A stretch of 7,247 bases of DNA. It comes from Desulfobacteraceae bacterium. GTDB lineage: Bacteria > Desulfobacterota > Syntrophobacteria > BM002. The notes below the pieces were generated by a model. The model did not search any database. It was not told where the DNA came from and saw only the letters and a list, made by a program, of their open reading frames with translations. Of the stretch, positions 1 to 6,942 are shown piece after piece (within the stretch, counting starts at the first letter, position 1; every line of letters starts with the position of its first letter). The translations under genes were made by a program, and so were the position numbers. The stretch spans positions 1-7,247 of the forward strand of contig PPDG01000129.1 in NCBI GenBank assembly GCA_002899795.1, written 5' to 3'.

Positions 1-1
1 C

Positions 2-52
2 ATCCTGGCTGGAAAGCAGAAAGGGAGGGTGATTGTGGATTTAGAGAGTTAG
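2..52 (+). CDS. C-terminal end of a medium-chain dehydrogenase/reductase-like protein (partial)
   Basis: A frame open from the left edge ends at TAG 50-52 and reads ILAGKQKGRVIVDLES. A hydrophobic-Leu-x-Gly-Lys segment followed by Gly-Arg-Val-hydrophobic-Val-Asp is typical of the extreme C-terminus of zinc-free medium-chain reductases of the YhdH/YhfP/AcuI type and of related quinone or alcohol dehydrogenases; this is a family resemblance recognised by eye. Only 16 codons are present, so substrate and subfamily cannot be read. The stop lies 6 bases before the next start, and the next gene's AGGAG overlaps the stop codon, which suggests a shared transcript and translational coupling. The piece is short enough that chance cannot be excluded. 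Confidence 0.45.
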   Translation: MLAGKQKGRVIVDLES

Positions 53-55
53 GAG
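51..55 (+). promoter_or_regulatory. Ribosome binding site of the flavin-binding protein gene
   Basis: AGGAG sits only 3 bases before the ATG at 59 and overlaps the stop codon (50-52) of the preceding frame. The spacing is shorter than usual. There is no in-frame alternative upstream because the TAG at 50-52 is in the same frame, so the ATG at 59 is the first possible start. Confidence 0.5.
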
Positions 56-58
56 CAG

Positions 59-517
59 ATGCGTAGGAAAGATAGAGAAATTACCGATATTGCCTTGATT
101 GAAGACGTTATCCGCAACTCTTTGGTTTGTCGTCTGGGTATGTCTAGAAATGATCAACCCTATGTTGTTCCTCTCTGTTTTGCTTACAACGATAACACGC
201 TTTATTTTCACTCCGCAGGCGAAGGTCTGAAATTGGAAATACTCCAACAAAACCCCAACGTCTGTGTCGAATTCGACATAGATCAGAAGGTGGTTCAAGA
301 CGACAAACCATGCAAATGGAGCATGAAATACCGAAGTGTAATAGGATTTGGCAAGGGTTCAGTGGTGGAGGATCTCGAAGAGAAGAAAAAAGGGCTCGAT
401 GCAATCATGCAGCATTATGCAGGCAGATCATTCGAATATGTTGAGGCAGCAATTGAAAACACCGTTATCATAAAGGTTGAAGTAGAAAGTATGACCGGCA
501 AAAAATCAGGATTTTAG
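59..517 (+). CDS. Pyridoxamine 5'-phosphate oxidase-like FMN-binding protein (NimA-type)
   Basis: A 152-residue cytosolic protein of the FMN-binding split-barrel superfamily, in the branch that includes the 5-nitroimidazole resistance protein NimA. Visible marks are an N-terminal helix with the conserved Arg-Glu-Ile (residues 6-8), the strand pair PYVVPLCFAY (34-43), LYFHSAGEGLKLE (48-60) with His51 at the place where NimA proteins carry the active-site His, then NPNVCVEFD (65-73), YRSVIGFGKG (91-100) and the usual Met-Thr-Gly-Lys ending near 145-148. The length is normal for the group. Family members bind FMN or haem and are mostly of unknown substrate; some reduce nitroimidazoles. Flavin binding is likely here, but nitroreductase activity is not shown by the sequence. 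It lies between a dehydrogenase-like gene end and nadE, apparently in one operon. Confidence 0.9.
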   Translation: MRRKDREITDIALIEDVIRNSLVCRLGMSRNDQPYVVPLCFAYNDNTLYFHSAGEGLKLEILQQNPNVCVEFDIDQKVVQDDKPCKWSMKYRSVIGFGKGSVVEDLEEKKKGLDAIMQHYAGRSFEYVEAAIENTVIIKVEVESMTGKKSGF

Positions 518-524
518 AGGTATC

Positions 525-531
525 AAAGGAG
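525..531 (+). promoter_or_regulatory. Ribosome binding site of nadE
   Basis: AAAGGAG lies 11 bases before the ATG at 543, a strong Shine-Dalgarno sequence that fixes this start. It falls in the 25-base gap after the preceding gene, which leaves no room for a separate promoter and supports read-through from upstream. Confidence 0.75.
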
Positions 532-542
532 TATTTGTTTCA

Positions 543-2189
543 ATGAAAATTACCCTGGCACAACTCAATCCGACTATTGGCGATATTCGCGGCAATGTTG
601 CCAAGGTGACGCAGACCTTGTCACAGTGCAGTAAGGACTCGCCTGATCTGGTTGTTTTCCCGGAACTGTTTCTCGTCGGCTATCCACCCAGGGACCTTCT
701 GGAGAGACCCTCTTTTATTGCCAGGACTGAGGAGGCCATCCAAGAGCTCTTAGACGTTTCCCAGAAGTACCCGCAAACAGGCATTATTGTGGGCGCTCCT
801 CAACCTGGGCAGCAATCCACAGGCAAAGGTCTGCACAATTCAGCGCTGCTACTCTATCAAGGCCGACTCCTCTTTACTCAGCACAAATCCCTGCTGCCAA
901 CCTACGACGTTTTTGACGAACCCAGGTACTTCGACCCAGCATCAAAGGATCCGGTGGTGAAATTCAAGGATAAAACCCTGGGAATATCCATCTGTGAAGA
1001 TGCCTGGAATGACCCGGCCCTATGGCACCGGCCCACGTATTCCTATGATCCTATCGAGGTTATGGCCGAAAAGGGTGCGAGCCTGATTATTAATATTGCT
1101 GCTTCCCCCTTCCATCGAGGCAAAGAGACACTGAGATACAACATTGTCCGGAGCCATGCAACCAAGCACCGCATTCCATTTCTTTTCATCAACCAGGTGG
1201 GCGCTAACGACGAGCTTATCTTTGATGGCAGGAGTGTTTGTGTTGATGGGGCGGGTAATCCTCTTGTGGTTTTTCCTCCCTTCGAGGAGTACGTGCAAAC
1301 AATTTCTGTGGACCGTGACGGTGTCCCGGACTCGTATGTCCCCCAAGAAGAGATTGTAAGTGTCTACCAGGCGCTGGTTCTGGGCGTTCGCGATTACATG
1401 CGCAAATGTGGTTTCACTTCGGCTCTTGTTGGCCTCTCCGGCGGCATTGACTCTGCGGTGACCTGCTGTGTTGCCGTGGCTGCCGTGGGTGCCAAAAACG
1501 TGGTGGCGGTCACCATGCCAGGACCTTATTCCTCACCGGGCAGTGTGGAAGATTCCCAAAAACTCGCGAAAAAACTTGGAATCAGATTCGAGACCATACC
1601 AATCTCCCCCGCTTATGAGATCTACCTTAAGACCCTCCACCATCATTTCAAGGGGAGAGAGGTCGATATCACTGAAGAGAACATTCAGGCTAGGATTAGG
1701 GGCAACATTCTCATGGCACTCTCAAACAAGTTTGGCCATCTAGTGCTTTCCACTGGCAACAAGAGCGAACTGGCAGTTGGCTATTGCACCTTGTACGGTG
1801 ACATGAGCGGCGGACTGAGTGTTATTGCCGATGTACCCAAAACAATGGTGTACGAACTGGCGCAGTACATTAATCGAGACTCCATCAGAATTCCACCGGA
1901 GACTATCAGCAAATCGCCCTCAGCGGAATTGAGAGAAAATCAAACCGATCAGGACACCCTCCCACCCTATGAGGTGCTGGATCAAATTCTGCACTACTAC
2001 GTGGACGAGCATTACTCCATGGCTGACATTCTCCAACACGATTTCGACCCAGAAACAGTCAAGTGGGTGATTCGAACCGTGGAGCGAAACGAATACAAAC
2101 GCAGGCAGGCAGTTCCGGGACTAAAAGTTACCTCCAAGGCCTTTGGAATAGGTAGGAGAATGCCAATCGCCGCAAAATTTGAGAACTAA
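543..2189 (+). CDS. nadE: Glutamine-dependent NAD+ synthetase
   Basis: Makes NAD+ from deamido-NAD+, ATP and glutamine, the last step of NAD biosynthesis, in the cytosol. The 548 residues hold two domains. Residues 1 to about 260 are a nitrilase-type glutaminase with the full catalytic triad: Glu41 in FPELFLVGYPP, Lys115 in HKSLLPTYDVFDE and Cys151 in SICEDAW. Residues from about 270 to 548 are the synthetase, with the ATP-pyrophosphatase loop SGGIDSA (299-305), STGNKSE (403-409), LYGDMSGG (417-424) and the SPSAEL...QTDQD segment (458-471). The length is typical for the two-domain form of bacteria without a separate ammonia-dependent enzyme. All key residues are present and no frame break is seen. 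It is followed 20 bases later by malQ in the same direction, probably in the same operon. Confidence 0.97.
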   Translation: MKITLAQLNPTIGDIRGNVAKVTQTLSQCSKDSPDLVVFPELFLVGYPPRDLLERPSFIARTEEAIQELLDVSQKYPQTGIIVGAPQPGQQSTGKGLHNSALLLYQGRLLFTQHKSLLPTYDVFDEPRYFDPASKDPVVKFKDKTLGISICEDAWNDPALWHRPTYSYDPIEVMAEKGASLIINIAASPFHRGKETLRYNIVRSHATKHRIPFLFINQVGANDELIFDGRSVCVDGAGNPLVVFPPFEEYVQTISVDRDGVPDSYVPQEEIVSVYQALVLGVRDYMRKCGFTSALVGLSGGIDSAVTCCVAVAAVGAKNVVAVTMPGPYSSPGSVEDSQKLAKKLGIRFETIPISPAYEIYLKTLHHHFKGREVDITEENIQARIRGNILMALSNKFGHLVLSTGNKSELAVGYCTLYGDMSGGLSVIADVPKTMVYELAQYINRDSIRIPPETISKSPSAELRENQTDQDTLPPYEVLDQILHYYVDEHYSMADILQHDFDPETVKWVIRTVERNEYKRRQAVPGLKVTSKAFGIGRRMPIAAKFEN

Positions 2190-2209
2190 TTCGGACCGCA
2201 TAACAGTCA

Positions 2210-4480
2210 ATGAAAATGGCAGAAACGGAAAAAGAAAAACTTGAACTCCTAGCAGCAGCTTATGGAATCCAGCCGTCTTACTCGGACATCTGGGGTAATA
2301 CCCATACCATTCCACCGGAGACACTGGAACAGGTGCTGGGGGCCATGGGAGTGGATGTCAGCAATCCGCAAGAGGCTTTACAGCATGTGGAACATCGCTT
2401 CTGGAATCAACTAGCCCCACCGGTACTGGTGGCATCAATCGATCAACTGCCCAGCGAGTTCCTTTTTCAAGTGCCATCCAACGGTTCTCCCGGCGCAACG
2501 TCGGAAAAAGAACTCCAGGTTGGGTTGGAGATTGCCGGCGAAAACATCTCCCCAATCAACCACTCCTATCATTTTGAACAGCTGAACTTCAAAAAGGATC
2601 ACCAGCTTGATGGCATTACCTATGAGTGCTGGTCCTTTCCTTTCCCCACTGCACTTTCCACTGGCTATTACAATTTCAAGCTTACTGTTGCATATGAAAA
2701 CCACAAGCATCAACAGACAACCCTGGTTATTATTTGTCCCGAGCAGGCCTATCTGCCGCCGGCTCTCCAAGGAGATGGCAAAAGAGCGGGAATAGCCATT
2801 TCTCTGTATGGCCTTCGCTCCCAACGCAATTGGGGGGTGGGAGACTTTGGTGACCTCAAGGAATTCATTCGCTGGGCAATCGGCTCTCTCCACGTGGATG
2901 TGATCGGCCTGAATCCCCTGCATGCCATTTCTAATCGGCAGCCTTACAACATCAGCCCCTATTTTCCCTCCAGCCGATTTTATAGAAACTTCATCTATCT
3001 CGATATTGCAGCGATGGAAGATTTTCGCTCTTCTCCCGCGGCAAACGAGTTTGTGCAGGCGGAAGCAACCCAGAATCTGCTGGCCGAGCTTCGCGCCTCT
3101 GAGTTGGTGCAGTACGAGCGAGTGGCCACATTGAAACTTCAGGTGCTGGAAAGGGCATTCCAAACATTTCTCCAAGACCATTGGCTCGACAAAGCAGGCA
3201 TGACAGAACGCTCTAGAAAATTTCAAGCGTACCTCCAGAGGGAAACCGGCTTGCTGGACAATTTCGCCACCTTCTGCGCCCTTGAGGATTCTTTTCGCCA
3301 GAAGGATCCTGATGCATGGGCCTGGAGGCAATGGCCGGAGCCTTTTCAGAATCCTTATTCCAAGGAGGTGCAAGAGTTTCAACAAAACCACTGGCAAAGT
3401 ATACTTTTCTATAAGTACCTGCAATGGCAGGTAGAGGAACAGCTGAAGCAAGCACAGGATCTGGCAAGATCAATGGGCGCCAGCGTTGGTCTATACCACG
3501 ACCTTGCTTTGGGTAGTGACCCTGGCGGGGCCGACAACTGGGCCTACCAGGATTTCTTTGTTCCGGGAGTCACGGTGGGGGCACCGCCTGATGATTTTGC
3601 CCTTGAAGGTCAGGACTGGGGCTTTCATCCGCCCCACAGAGAAAAGTACCGCAGCGACGGCTACTCCCTGTTCGTCCAAGAGATCAGAAAGAACTGTCAG
3701 GCGGGTGGGGCCCTAAGAATTGATCATATAATGAAGTTTTTTCGTCTTTTCTGGATCATTCAAGGACAGCGAACGAAAAATGGAATTTATGTGGAAAACC
3801 ACTACCAGGACCTCCTTAAGATCTTGGCGCTTGAAAGTGCCAGAGCCAAGACCCTGATCATTGGCGAGGATTTGGGCACGGTTCCTCCTCAGGTAAGGGA
3901 AGCCCTGGCGTATCTCCGTATATTTTCCTACCGGCTTTTCTACTTTGAAAGAGACGACCACGGTGGTTTGAGGGAACCGGGATCGTATCCGCCCTACGCT
4001 CTGACTGCGGTGAGCACCCACGATCTTCCCACCCTGGCTGGATTTTGGACAGGAGAGGATCTTATTTTGCGTAACAGTTTGGGCATGTTCCCCAGCGAAG
4101 ACTTATTTCATGCTGCCTTGCAGAAACGGGGGAGCGAAAAAGAGGAGATCGTCCAACGACTTGTCGCCTCGGGTTTCCTGGCAAAGGAAGCGGTTGACGA
4201 TCCGACACTCCATACTGAAATAAGCGATGAACTTCACAGCGGTATCATCGGTTTTTTGTTGTCAACCCCGGCAAAGTTGGTGGTAATAAGTCAAGAGGAC
4301 TTGTTCAGGGACAACAGGCAACAGAATGTGCCTGGCACAGTCACAGAGCATTCCAACTGGTCCACAAAGATGTACTATACCCTGGAAGCACTGTGGCAAG
4401 ACCCAGAGGTGGAAAAATGCGTGAGAGTATTCCGACATTGGATTTCAAGTACCGGTAGGGGGATGCCACCATTCTCTTGA
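2210..4480 (+). CDS. malQ: 4-alpha-glucanotransferase (amylomaltase, GH77)
   Basis: Transfers alpha-1,4-glucan segments between maltodextrins, releasing glucose; it serves maltodextrin use or glycogen turnover in the cytosol. The 756 residues begin with the N-terminal region of long MalQ proteins: a helical part (about 10-60, with YGIQPSYSDIWGN) and a beta-rich part to about 180. The GH77 barrel follows: SLYGLRSQRNWGVGDFGDL (198-216), NPLHAI (235-240), SPYFPSSRFYRN (249-260) and VTVGAPPDDFALEGQDWGFHP (454-474). The catalytic residues are the nucleophile Asp505 in LRIDH, the acid/base Glu553 in IIGEDLG and Asp605 in VSTHDLPT. The closing motif NVPGTVTEHSNW (706-717) is also present. It is longer than enzymes lacking the N-terminal domain, as expected. 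An in-frame TAA at 2201-2203 limits the start to ATG 2210 or ATG 2216; neither has a clear Shine-Dalgarno sequence. Confidence 0.95.
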   Translation: MKMAETEKEKLELLAAAYGIQPSYSDIWGNTHTIPPETLEQVLGAMGVDVSNPQEALQHVEHRFWNQLAPPVLVASIDQLPSEFLFQVPSNGSPGATSEKELQVGLEIAGENISPINHSYHFEQLNFKKDHQLDGITYECWSFPFPTALSTGYYNFKLTVAYENHKHQQTTLVIICPEQAYLPPALQGDGKRAGIAISLYGLRSQRNWGVGDFGDLKEFIRWAIGSLHVDVIGLNPLHAISNRQPYNISPYFPSSRFYRNFIYLDIAAMEDFRSSPAANEFVQAEATQNLLAELRASELVQYERVATLKLQVLERAFQTFLQDHWLDKAGMTERSRKFQAYLQRETGLLDNFATFCALEDSFRQKDPDAWAWRQWPEPFQNPYSKEVQEFQQNHWQSILFYKYLQWQVEEQLKQAQDLARSMGASVGLYHDLALGSDPGGADNWAYQDFFVPGVTVGAPPDDFALEGQDWGFHPPHREKYRSDGYSLFVQEIRKNCQAGGALRIDHIMKFFRLFWIIQGQRTKNGIYVENHYQDLLKILALESARAKTLIIGEDLGTVPPQVREALAYLRIFSYRLFYFERDDHGGLREPGSYPPYALTAVSTHDLPTLAGFWTGEDLILRNSLGMFPSEDLFHAALQKRGSEKEEIVQRLVASGFLAKEAVDDPTLHTEISDELHSGIIGFLLSTPAKLVVISQEDLFRDNRQQNVPGTVTEHSNWSTKMYYTLEALWQDPEVEKCVRVFRHWISSTGRGMPPFS

Positions 4481-4516
4481 GCGAAGCTTGCCGAACTATG
4501 AGATTTTGCCGTATGG

Positions 4517-4533
4517 CTGGCATGCTCTTTGCT
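4517..4533 (+). promoter_or_regulatory. Candidate sigma-54 (RpoN) -24/-12 promoter
   Basis: CTGGCATG-CTCT-TTGCT matches the sigma-54 consensus YTGGCACG-N4-TTGCW with one mismatch (T for C at 4523). The invariant GG (4519-4520) and GC (4531-4532) are exactly 10 bases apart. A transcript would begin near 4544, leaving a leader of about 108 bases before the ATG at 4652. The match is in the intergenic gap and in the right direction for the downstream gene. Activator sites were not identified; they could lie within the end of malQ. Confidence 0.5.
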
Positions 4534-4636
4534 TGTTTCCATCATTGATTGGATCGGCACGAAGTGAGTCAAATTGAGCAAGCTAGCAATTTATACTGAC
4601 CACCACCTTTCAAGATTATGTTGCTAAGGGCCTAAT

Positions 4637-4643
4637 AGGAAGG
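4637..4643 (+). promoter_or_regulatory. Ribosome binding site of the membrane-anchored protein gene
   Basis: AGGAAGG lies 8 bases before the ATG at 4652, which supports this start. Confidence 0.65.
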
Positions 4644-4651
4644 CTGAGACC

Positions 4652-5689
4652 ATGGGAGCTCGGACAGGCAAGCTCAATCAGATCACCCAGAGACTGAAGA
4701 AATTTGTCACCGAGGATGTCCGGAAAAACCGCATTCTCGGGCTTTATCTGGTAATCGGGGTGATGGTTCTGGGATACGGTATCTACTTCATGGTTGTAAT
4801 GTATAAGGATATTACCAGTGGTCCTGAGAAACGGTCTGCCGCCAAGCCCACAGTGGAACAGGTAAGCAAAGCTCGAGCATCCAGGAAAAGACCTCCTGCC
4901 AAAAAGAAAGAAACTGCTCCACCTCCGAAGCAGGAAGCCCCACAGCAGGAAACTCCAAAGCAGGTGGAACCAACGAAAAAGGTGGCGGCAAAGACCAAGC
5001 CTGCTCCTGATAACAAGCTTGACATTAGCACCTGGAAGAGTCTTGAATTTCCGGATGGCTCCCATATTTCCTTTCCCACTGATTGGAGCCAGAGTGAAGT
5101 GAATTCCGAAAAAAACATCCTCCACGGGATTCGGCTGCAAGCTCCTGACAGTAAAGCAAGCTTTAAGTGCTACACTCGGAGTAGAGACGTTGGGGACAGT
5201 TACGCCCAGTCTTTAAAAGACTGGATGAAAAGGGGAGGCTATACCAAGATCAAAAAAGAGAACAAACAGATCAACCAGCGCGATGTTGCGCAAATAAGTG
5301 GAACCCTGGCTGATAAACGTATGGCTATCAGCATTTTTGAACATCAGCCTGACAGGTATTTTATCGTCAGACTGATAGCTTCAAAACAAGAGTTTGTAAA
5401 ACTGCAACCATATTACGCCTCCATTGTGGACAGTTATGGCGACGCAGGTGTTTCGTCCACCTCGGCTGTATCCATTGAGGAATTGGAACAAGACCTCGAG
5501 AAAAGTATTGAAGACGAGAAAAAGTATCTGGTCGGCAGTACGGTGTATATCAAGATGAAAAACGGCGCCCTCCACAAAGGTGTGGTCATTGCTGAAGACG
5601 ACAGCTCTATCACTCTTGAGAGTTTCCGCTTTGGTGGCAGGTACAGCTTTACCGTAAAGAGAACTGATATCGTGGAGATCATTCGTTAG
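4652..5689 (+). CDS. Membrane-anchored protein of unknown function with DcrB/PsbP-like and Sm-like domains
   Basis: I do not recognise this 345-residue protein as a named family. It has four parts. A basic N-terminus (1-27, eight Lys/Arg) precedes one membrane helix (about 28-51), so the N-terminus should be cytoplasmic and the rest periplasmic. Residues about 57-122 are a low-complexity linker rich in Lys, Pro, Gln and Ala, TonB-like in style only. Residues about 125-262 (FPDGSHISFPTDW ... YYASIVDSYG) resemble the DcrB/PsbP/Mog1 fold: a strand with Phe-Pro-x-x-Trp, an amphipathic helix near 182-195, then paired strands and a final helix ending Ile-Val-x-Ser-Tyr. A charged helix (273-291) leads to a small beta domain (293-345: GSTVYIKMKNGALHKGVVIA, then FTVKRTDIVEII) that looks like an Sm-like or SH3-like barrel. 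The domain calls are by eye. It has its own candidate promoter and is not clearly part of the malQ operon. Confidence 0.85.
   Translation: MGARTGKLNQITQRLKKFVTEDVRKNRILGLYLVIGVMVLGYGIYFMVVMYKDITSGPEKRSAAKPTVEQVSKARASRKRPPAKKKETAPPPKQEAPQQETPKQVEPTKKVAAKTKPAPDNKLDISTWKSLEFPDGSHISFPTDWSQSEVNSEKNILHGIRLQAPDSKASFKCYTRSRDVGDSYAQSLKDWMKRGGYTKIKKENKQINQRDVAQISGTLADKRMAISIFEHQPDRYFIVRLIASKQEFVKLQPYYASIVDSYGDAGVSSTSAVSIEELEQDLEKSIEDEKKYLVGSTVYIKMKNGALHKGVVIAEDDSSITLESFRFGGRYSFTVKRTDIVEIIR
4928..4972 (+). repeat. Three tandem 15-base repeats encoding a Gln/Pro linker
   Basis: Three in-frame 15-base units (4928-4942, 4943-4957, 4958-4972) share the pattern (A/C)AGCAGG...CCA and encode KQEAP, QQETP and KQVEP (residues 93-107 of the membrane-anchored protein). 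The third unit is the most diverged. This is how flexible periplasmic linkers commonly lengthen or shorten by slippage, and copy number may differ between strains. Confidence 0.75.
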
Positions 5690-5691
5690 AC

Positions 5692-5734
5692 GATCATTCA
5701 CCGTTCCCACCCACCCCACCTACACCGAATGATC
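5692..5734. repeat. Inverted repeat between convergent genes, possible weak bidirectional terminator
   Basis: GATCATTC (5692-5699) and GAATGATC (5727-5734) are exact reverse complements separated by 27 bases rich in C. They fill the 43-base gap between the two convergent genes, and the right arm overlaps the stop codon of the minus-strand gene. The stem is AT-rich, the loop long, and no T-run follows on either side, so a standard intrinsic terminator is not demonstrated. Confidence 0.3.
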
Positions 5735-6884
5735 AACTTCCTACTCTGGTAACTTCAATGAGCGTCACCGCTGGAGGCGAGAGAAATCTCATGGGCGGAC
5801 CCCAGGTGCCGGTTCCCCGGCTCACATAGAGTGTACTGCCCTTGTCGAGCTGGTAAAGTCCATTCTGGTTGGGATAGTAGTGTTTTACCACCAGATTGAA
5901 AGGAAATATCTGACCCCCATGAGTGTGGCCGCTCAATTGCAGATCAAATTGTCCCAGGGATTCATTCTCCACTGTTGGTCGATGTTTCAGCAAGATAGTA
6001 AATACTTGTGAGTTGGAACGAGCAAGTAAATCCCTTTCGCTTAGGTTGGCGGCAGCCTCTTCCTTATATCGTTTTGTTCCCACAGGGTCATCCATTCCCA
6101 CAATACGAAACAAATCGTCCAGGCCATACTCTTGATTCCGCAACAGCATAAATCCCGCAGCTTTCAGGAACCCTTCACTTTGGCGAATCCCTGCGTAGAA
6201 TTCATGATTGCCCATGACGGCGAATTTGCCCAATGGGGCCTTTATCTTTGCCAACATAGCTGTCAGGTTGTCGAACCGTTCCATCTCAGCGTCTACGAGA
6301 TCACCACTACAGACCAGTACGTCCGGTTTAGCTCGTTCCAACAGCCTGATAATGCGGGACATTCTCCTCTCCCCCACCATCAGTCCCAAGTGTACATCAG
6401 ATATTTGAGCAATGGTTAAGGTGCTCTTGCCGGCAGGCAGTTTTGTGGTTTGCAGCACAACCCGATCCAAGCGAATCTGCCAGGCACTAAATGCAGACCA
6501 AACTCCCAAAATGACAACACCAAGTGTTAGAAACACGAAGCTATTTTTGCCGGTCCACACAAAACGGCTGGTGGCAGATCCCGGGAGGAGAGCCAAAATT
6601 CGCATGCTCACATTGAACACATCCAGGCAAATACTCATCCAGAAGAAAAAAAAGATCAGTCCCATCCAGGTATAGCAAATATAGGCGAGATAGCGACCCG
6701 CCAGAGGCAGCCCGTGCCGATCGAGTAACCGCACTGCTATCGGCGCAACCACCATGGCCACCAAAAACAGCGCCATCACTAAACTGAGTCCAACCCCAGG
6801 CGATAATGCGGCCCTCGCTTTAAAAAACAAGTAGAGATGGACGGCGCCATAGACGGAAAGGAAAGTTATGAGAAAACGGACCAT
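5733..6884 (-). CDS. Membrane-anchored calcineurin-like metallophosphoesterase (YkuE/YaeI-type)
   Basis: A 383-residue protein with an N-terminal membrane part and a C-terminal two-metal phosphoesterase domain. Hydrophobic segments lie at about 4-21, 31-52, 65-92 and 114-136. The catalytic domain (about 155-380) has every motif in order: DVH (Asp163, His165), GDLVD (Asp195), GNHE (Asn226, His227), His301 in LLKHRP and GHTHGG (His320, His322). The order and the SRGTGTWGPPMRFLSPP ending are typical of the YkuE/YaeI branch, whose members include the Chlamydia lipid A enzyme LpxG; a role on a phospholipid or lipid A precursor is possible but not shown. The ATG at 6884 is the first ordinary start codon after an in-frame stop. 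Its Shine-Dalgarno sequence AAAAGGA (6893-6887) is only 2 bases away. It converges on the preceding gene. Confidence 0.92.
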   Translation of the reverse strand: MVRFLITFLSVYGAVHLYLFFKARAALSPGVGLSLVMALFLVAMVVAPIAVRLLDRHGLPLAGRYLAYICYTWMGLIFFFFWMSICLDVFNVSMRILALLPGSATSRFVWTGKNSFVFLTLGVVILGVWSAFSAWQIRLDRVVLQTTKLPAGKSTLTIAQISDVHLGLMVGERRMSRIIRLLERAKPDVLVCSGDLVDAEMERFDNLTAMLAKIKAPLGKFAVMGNHEFYAGIRQSEGFLKAAGFMLLRNQEYGLDDLFRIVGMDDPVGTKRYKEEAAANLSERDLLARSNSQVFTILLKHRPTVENESLGQFDLQLSGHTHGGQIFPFNLVVKHYYPNQNGLYQLDKGSTLYVSRGTGTWGPPMRFLSPPAVTLIEVTRVGS

Positions 6885-6942
6885 GGTCCTTTTCTTAACA
6901 TGGTTTCCCTGCTGTTTCCACTTGGAAAATTTTTCATCCGAA

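Larger units (their letters stand above)
4481..4651. other. Intergenic region after malQ
   Basis: A 171-base non-coding gap between malQ and the membrane-anchored protein gene. It holds the sigma-54-like promoter at 4517-4533 and the ribosome binding site at 4637-4643. No GC-rich hairpin with a T-run is visible after the malQ stop, so an intrinsic terminator for the left operon is not evident and some read-through is possible. Confidence 0.6.

Noticed and set aside
2435..3451. A long minus-strand open frame (338 codons) inside malQ
   Set aside because: It is antisense to a segment of malQ carrying conserved GH77 motifs, has no recognisable domain, and is explained by the codon pattern of the plus-strand gene.
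4574..4597. TTGAGC and TATACT as a sigma-70 promoter for the envelope protein gene
   Set aside because: The spacer is only 12 bases, too short for a usual promoter, and no better -35 lies 16-18 bases upstream of TATACT. The sigma-54 match is much closer to its consensus.
4616..5140. A minus-strand open frame (174 codons) across the start of the envelope protein gene
   Set aside because: It mirrors the Lys/Pro-rich linker, giving a low-complexity Phe/Leu/Gly-rich product. The plus-strand gene has the ribosome binding site, the membrane helix and a coherent domain order.
4652..5689. Calling the envelope protein TonB
   Set aside because: The anchor and Lys/Pro-rich linker are similar in style, but the C-terminal region has no TonB-type domain and ends in a different small beta domain.
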